Below, in pieces: positions 62,885 through 64,000 of a stretch of DNA of 64,000 nt (position 1 is the first letter of the stretch; each line of letters starts with the position of its first letter). A program made the translations under genes and the position numbers. This stretch comes from Xylanimonas protaetiae (GTDB taxonomy: Bacteria > Actinomycetota > Actinomycetes > Actinomycetales > Cellulomonadaceae), in NCBI RefSeq assembly GCF_004135385.1, contig NZ_CP035493.1, positions 3,415,440 through 3,479,439 on the forward strand. Direction: 5' to 3'. The notes under the pieces are model-generated. The model did not search any database. It saw only the letters and a program-made list of their open reading frames with translations, and had not been told where the DNA came from.

Positions 62885-64000
62885 GCGCCGTCCCCGTCGT
62901 CCCCTCGTACGTCCAGGACGCCTGGTGGACCCCGACGCCGGAGGCGGCGACCGACGCCGTCGTCGTGCGCGACGCCTCGACCGGCGAGCCCGTGGTCCGC
63001 GTCTCGGCGACCGGCCTCGACCTCGCCGCGGCCGTCGCGCACGCCCGCACCGTGGGCCAGCGGTCTCTGGGCGCGCTGACCATCCACCAGCGCGCGCTGC
63101 TGCTCAAGCAGTGCGCCCTCGCCCTCACGGAGCGCAAGGCCGAGCTCTACGAGGCGTCGGCCTGCACGGGCGCGACCGCGCGCGACTCGATGGTCGACGT
63201 CGACGGCGGCATCGGCGTGCTGTTCACCTACTCCTCGAAGGGCCGCCGCGAGCTGCCGAACGCGAACGTCGTCCTCGACGGCCCCGCCGAGGTCCTCTCG
63301 AAGGACGGCTCGTTCCTGGGCCGCCACGTCTACACCCGGATGACCGGGGTGGCCGTGCAGGTCAACGCCTTCAACTTCCCCGTCTGGGGCCCGCTGGAGA
63401 AGCTCGCGCCGGCGTTCCTCGCGGGTGTGCCGACGATCATCAAGCCGGCCACCCCCACGGGCTACGTCACGGAGGCGTGGGTGCGCATCCTCGTCGAGTC
63501 GGGCCTCCTGCCCGCCGGGTCGCTCCAGCTCGTCTCCGGCTCGGCGCGCGACCTGCTCGACCAGCTGGACCTCAGCGACTCCGTCGCGTTCACGGGCTCG
63601 GCCTCGACCGCCGCGCGCCTGCGCGACCACGTCGCCGTGACGGAGCGCGGCGTGCGCTTCACCGCCGAGACCGACTCGATCAACGCGTCCGTGCTCGGCC
63701 CCGACGCCGTCGACGGCACGCCCGAGCTCGACGCCTTCGTGGCACAGGCCGTCACGGAGCTGACGACCAAGGCGGGCCAGAAGTGCACCGCCATCCGCCG
63801 CCTCATCGTGCCCGAGGCGCTCGCGGACGTCGTCGTCGAGCGGCTGCGCGAGCGCATCGCCACCAAGGTCGTCGTCGGCGACCCCCGCGCCGCCGGCGTC
63901 ACCATGGGGCCGCTCGCCTCGACCGGCCAGGTCGCCGAGGTGCGCCGCCAGGTCGAGCGGCTCGTCGCGGACGGCGCGTCCGTCGTCATCGGCGCGGTGC
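62881..64000 (+). CDS. paaZ: PaaZ, bifunctional aldehyde dehydrogenase/enoyl-CoA hydratase (5' part)
   Basis: The first 373 residues are visible; the 3' end is outside the window. Aldehyde dehydrogenase domain with VNAFNFPVWGPLEKLAPAFLAG, general base Glu in FTAETDSINAS (near 263) and nucleophile Cys in KAGQKCTAIRR (near 302). PaaZ opens the oxepin-CoA ring with its C-terminal hydratase domain and oxidises the aldehyde with this one. The VLSKDGSF...HVYT start region is typical. Whether the hydratase domain follows cannot be seen here. Confidence 0.93.
   Translation, partial: MSAVPVVPSYVQDAWWTPTPEAATDAVVVRDASTGEPVVRVSATGLDLAAAVAHARTVGQRSLGALTIHQRALLLKQCALALTERKAELYEASACTGATARDSMVDVDGGIGVLFTYSSKGRRELPNANVVLDGPAEVLSKDGSFLGRHVYTRMTGVAVQVNAFNFPVWGPLEKLAPAFLAGVPTIIKPATPTGYVTEAWVRILVESGLLPAGSLQLVSGSARDLLDQLDLSDSVAFTGSASTAARLRDHVAVTERGVRFTAETDSINASVLGPDAVDGTPELDAFVAQAVTELTTKAGQKCTAIRRLIVPEALADVVVERLRERIATKVVVGDPRAAGVTMGPLASTGQVAEVRRQVERLVADGASVVIGAV

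Overview
The window is very GC-rich DNA (third codon positions almost all G or C) from an actinobacterium. Family-level placement in Micrococcales near Cellulomonadaceae/Promicromonosporaceae (Cellulosimicrobium-like) is inference from gene content and order: DUF3043, DUF4191, lipB-lipA next to glnA1, a glnA2-glnE pair, polyphosphate glucokinase and a GlnR-type box. Many genes have no Shine-Dalgarno sequence but carry a TANNNT or CANNNT -10 hexamer 6-8 nt before the start codon, which points to widespread leaderless transcription. I used this pattern to choose starts.

Layout. 1-8.8 kb: M20 dipeptidase (5' part only), DUF3043 membrane protein, aldo-keto reductase, divergent yczE/MocR pair, pyrD with small partners, pepA. 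8.9-17.8 kb: two-lipoyl-domain E2 acyltransferase, then on the other strand a GMC oxidoreductase, a degenerate kinase-like membrane protein and a Gfo/Idh oxidoreductase, then lipB-lipA, whose products make and attach the lipoyl group that the E2 needs. 17.8-26.6 kb: nitrogen block with glnA1 behind a GlnR-like site, and a glnA2-glnE operon whose GlnE adenylylates GlnA1; DUF1905, MOSC and small membrane proteins lie between. 26.6-30.8 kb: ppgK, a STAS protein, a frameshifted Ca2+/Na+ antiporter, CsbD and a methyltransferase.

30.75-32.24 kb is a complete IS4-family insertion sequence with 19-bp terminal repeats and an 8-bp target duplication, inserted between the methyltransferase and the RNase P RNA gene. 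32.7-36.7 kb: a protein with a ScoMcrA-head-like domain and a zinc ribbon, then a PadR-regulated ABC-2 exporter locus. 36.8-51.8 kb: yaaA, TfoX-like, an RNase H/phosphatase operon with a coiled-coil zinc ribbon protein and Nif3, ArsR-SulP, a family A DNA polymerase (frameshifted), RecQ with a His-rich insert, VOC and HEAT-like proteins, and a peptidase E-like protein. 51.9-59.5 kb: a flavin electron-transfer module (ferric-reductase-like protein, FMN-binding protein, ApbE), a fructosamine kinase, and a siderophore ABC importer behind a DtxR/IdeR-like site. 59.6-64 kb: a translationally coupled phenylacetate lower-pathway operon (thiolase, enoyl-CoA hydratase, 3-hydroxyacyl-CoA dehydrogenase, PaaI, PaaZ) running off the end.

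The most notable non-textbook signals are: two copies of a nested palindrome built on GATCGGAACGTG; an exact 80-bp insertion that splits an ATGA stop/start overlap between two ABC genes; five genes each broken by one missing base in a G/C run, which look like sequencing or assembly errors; and several unusual proteins.
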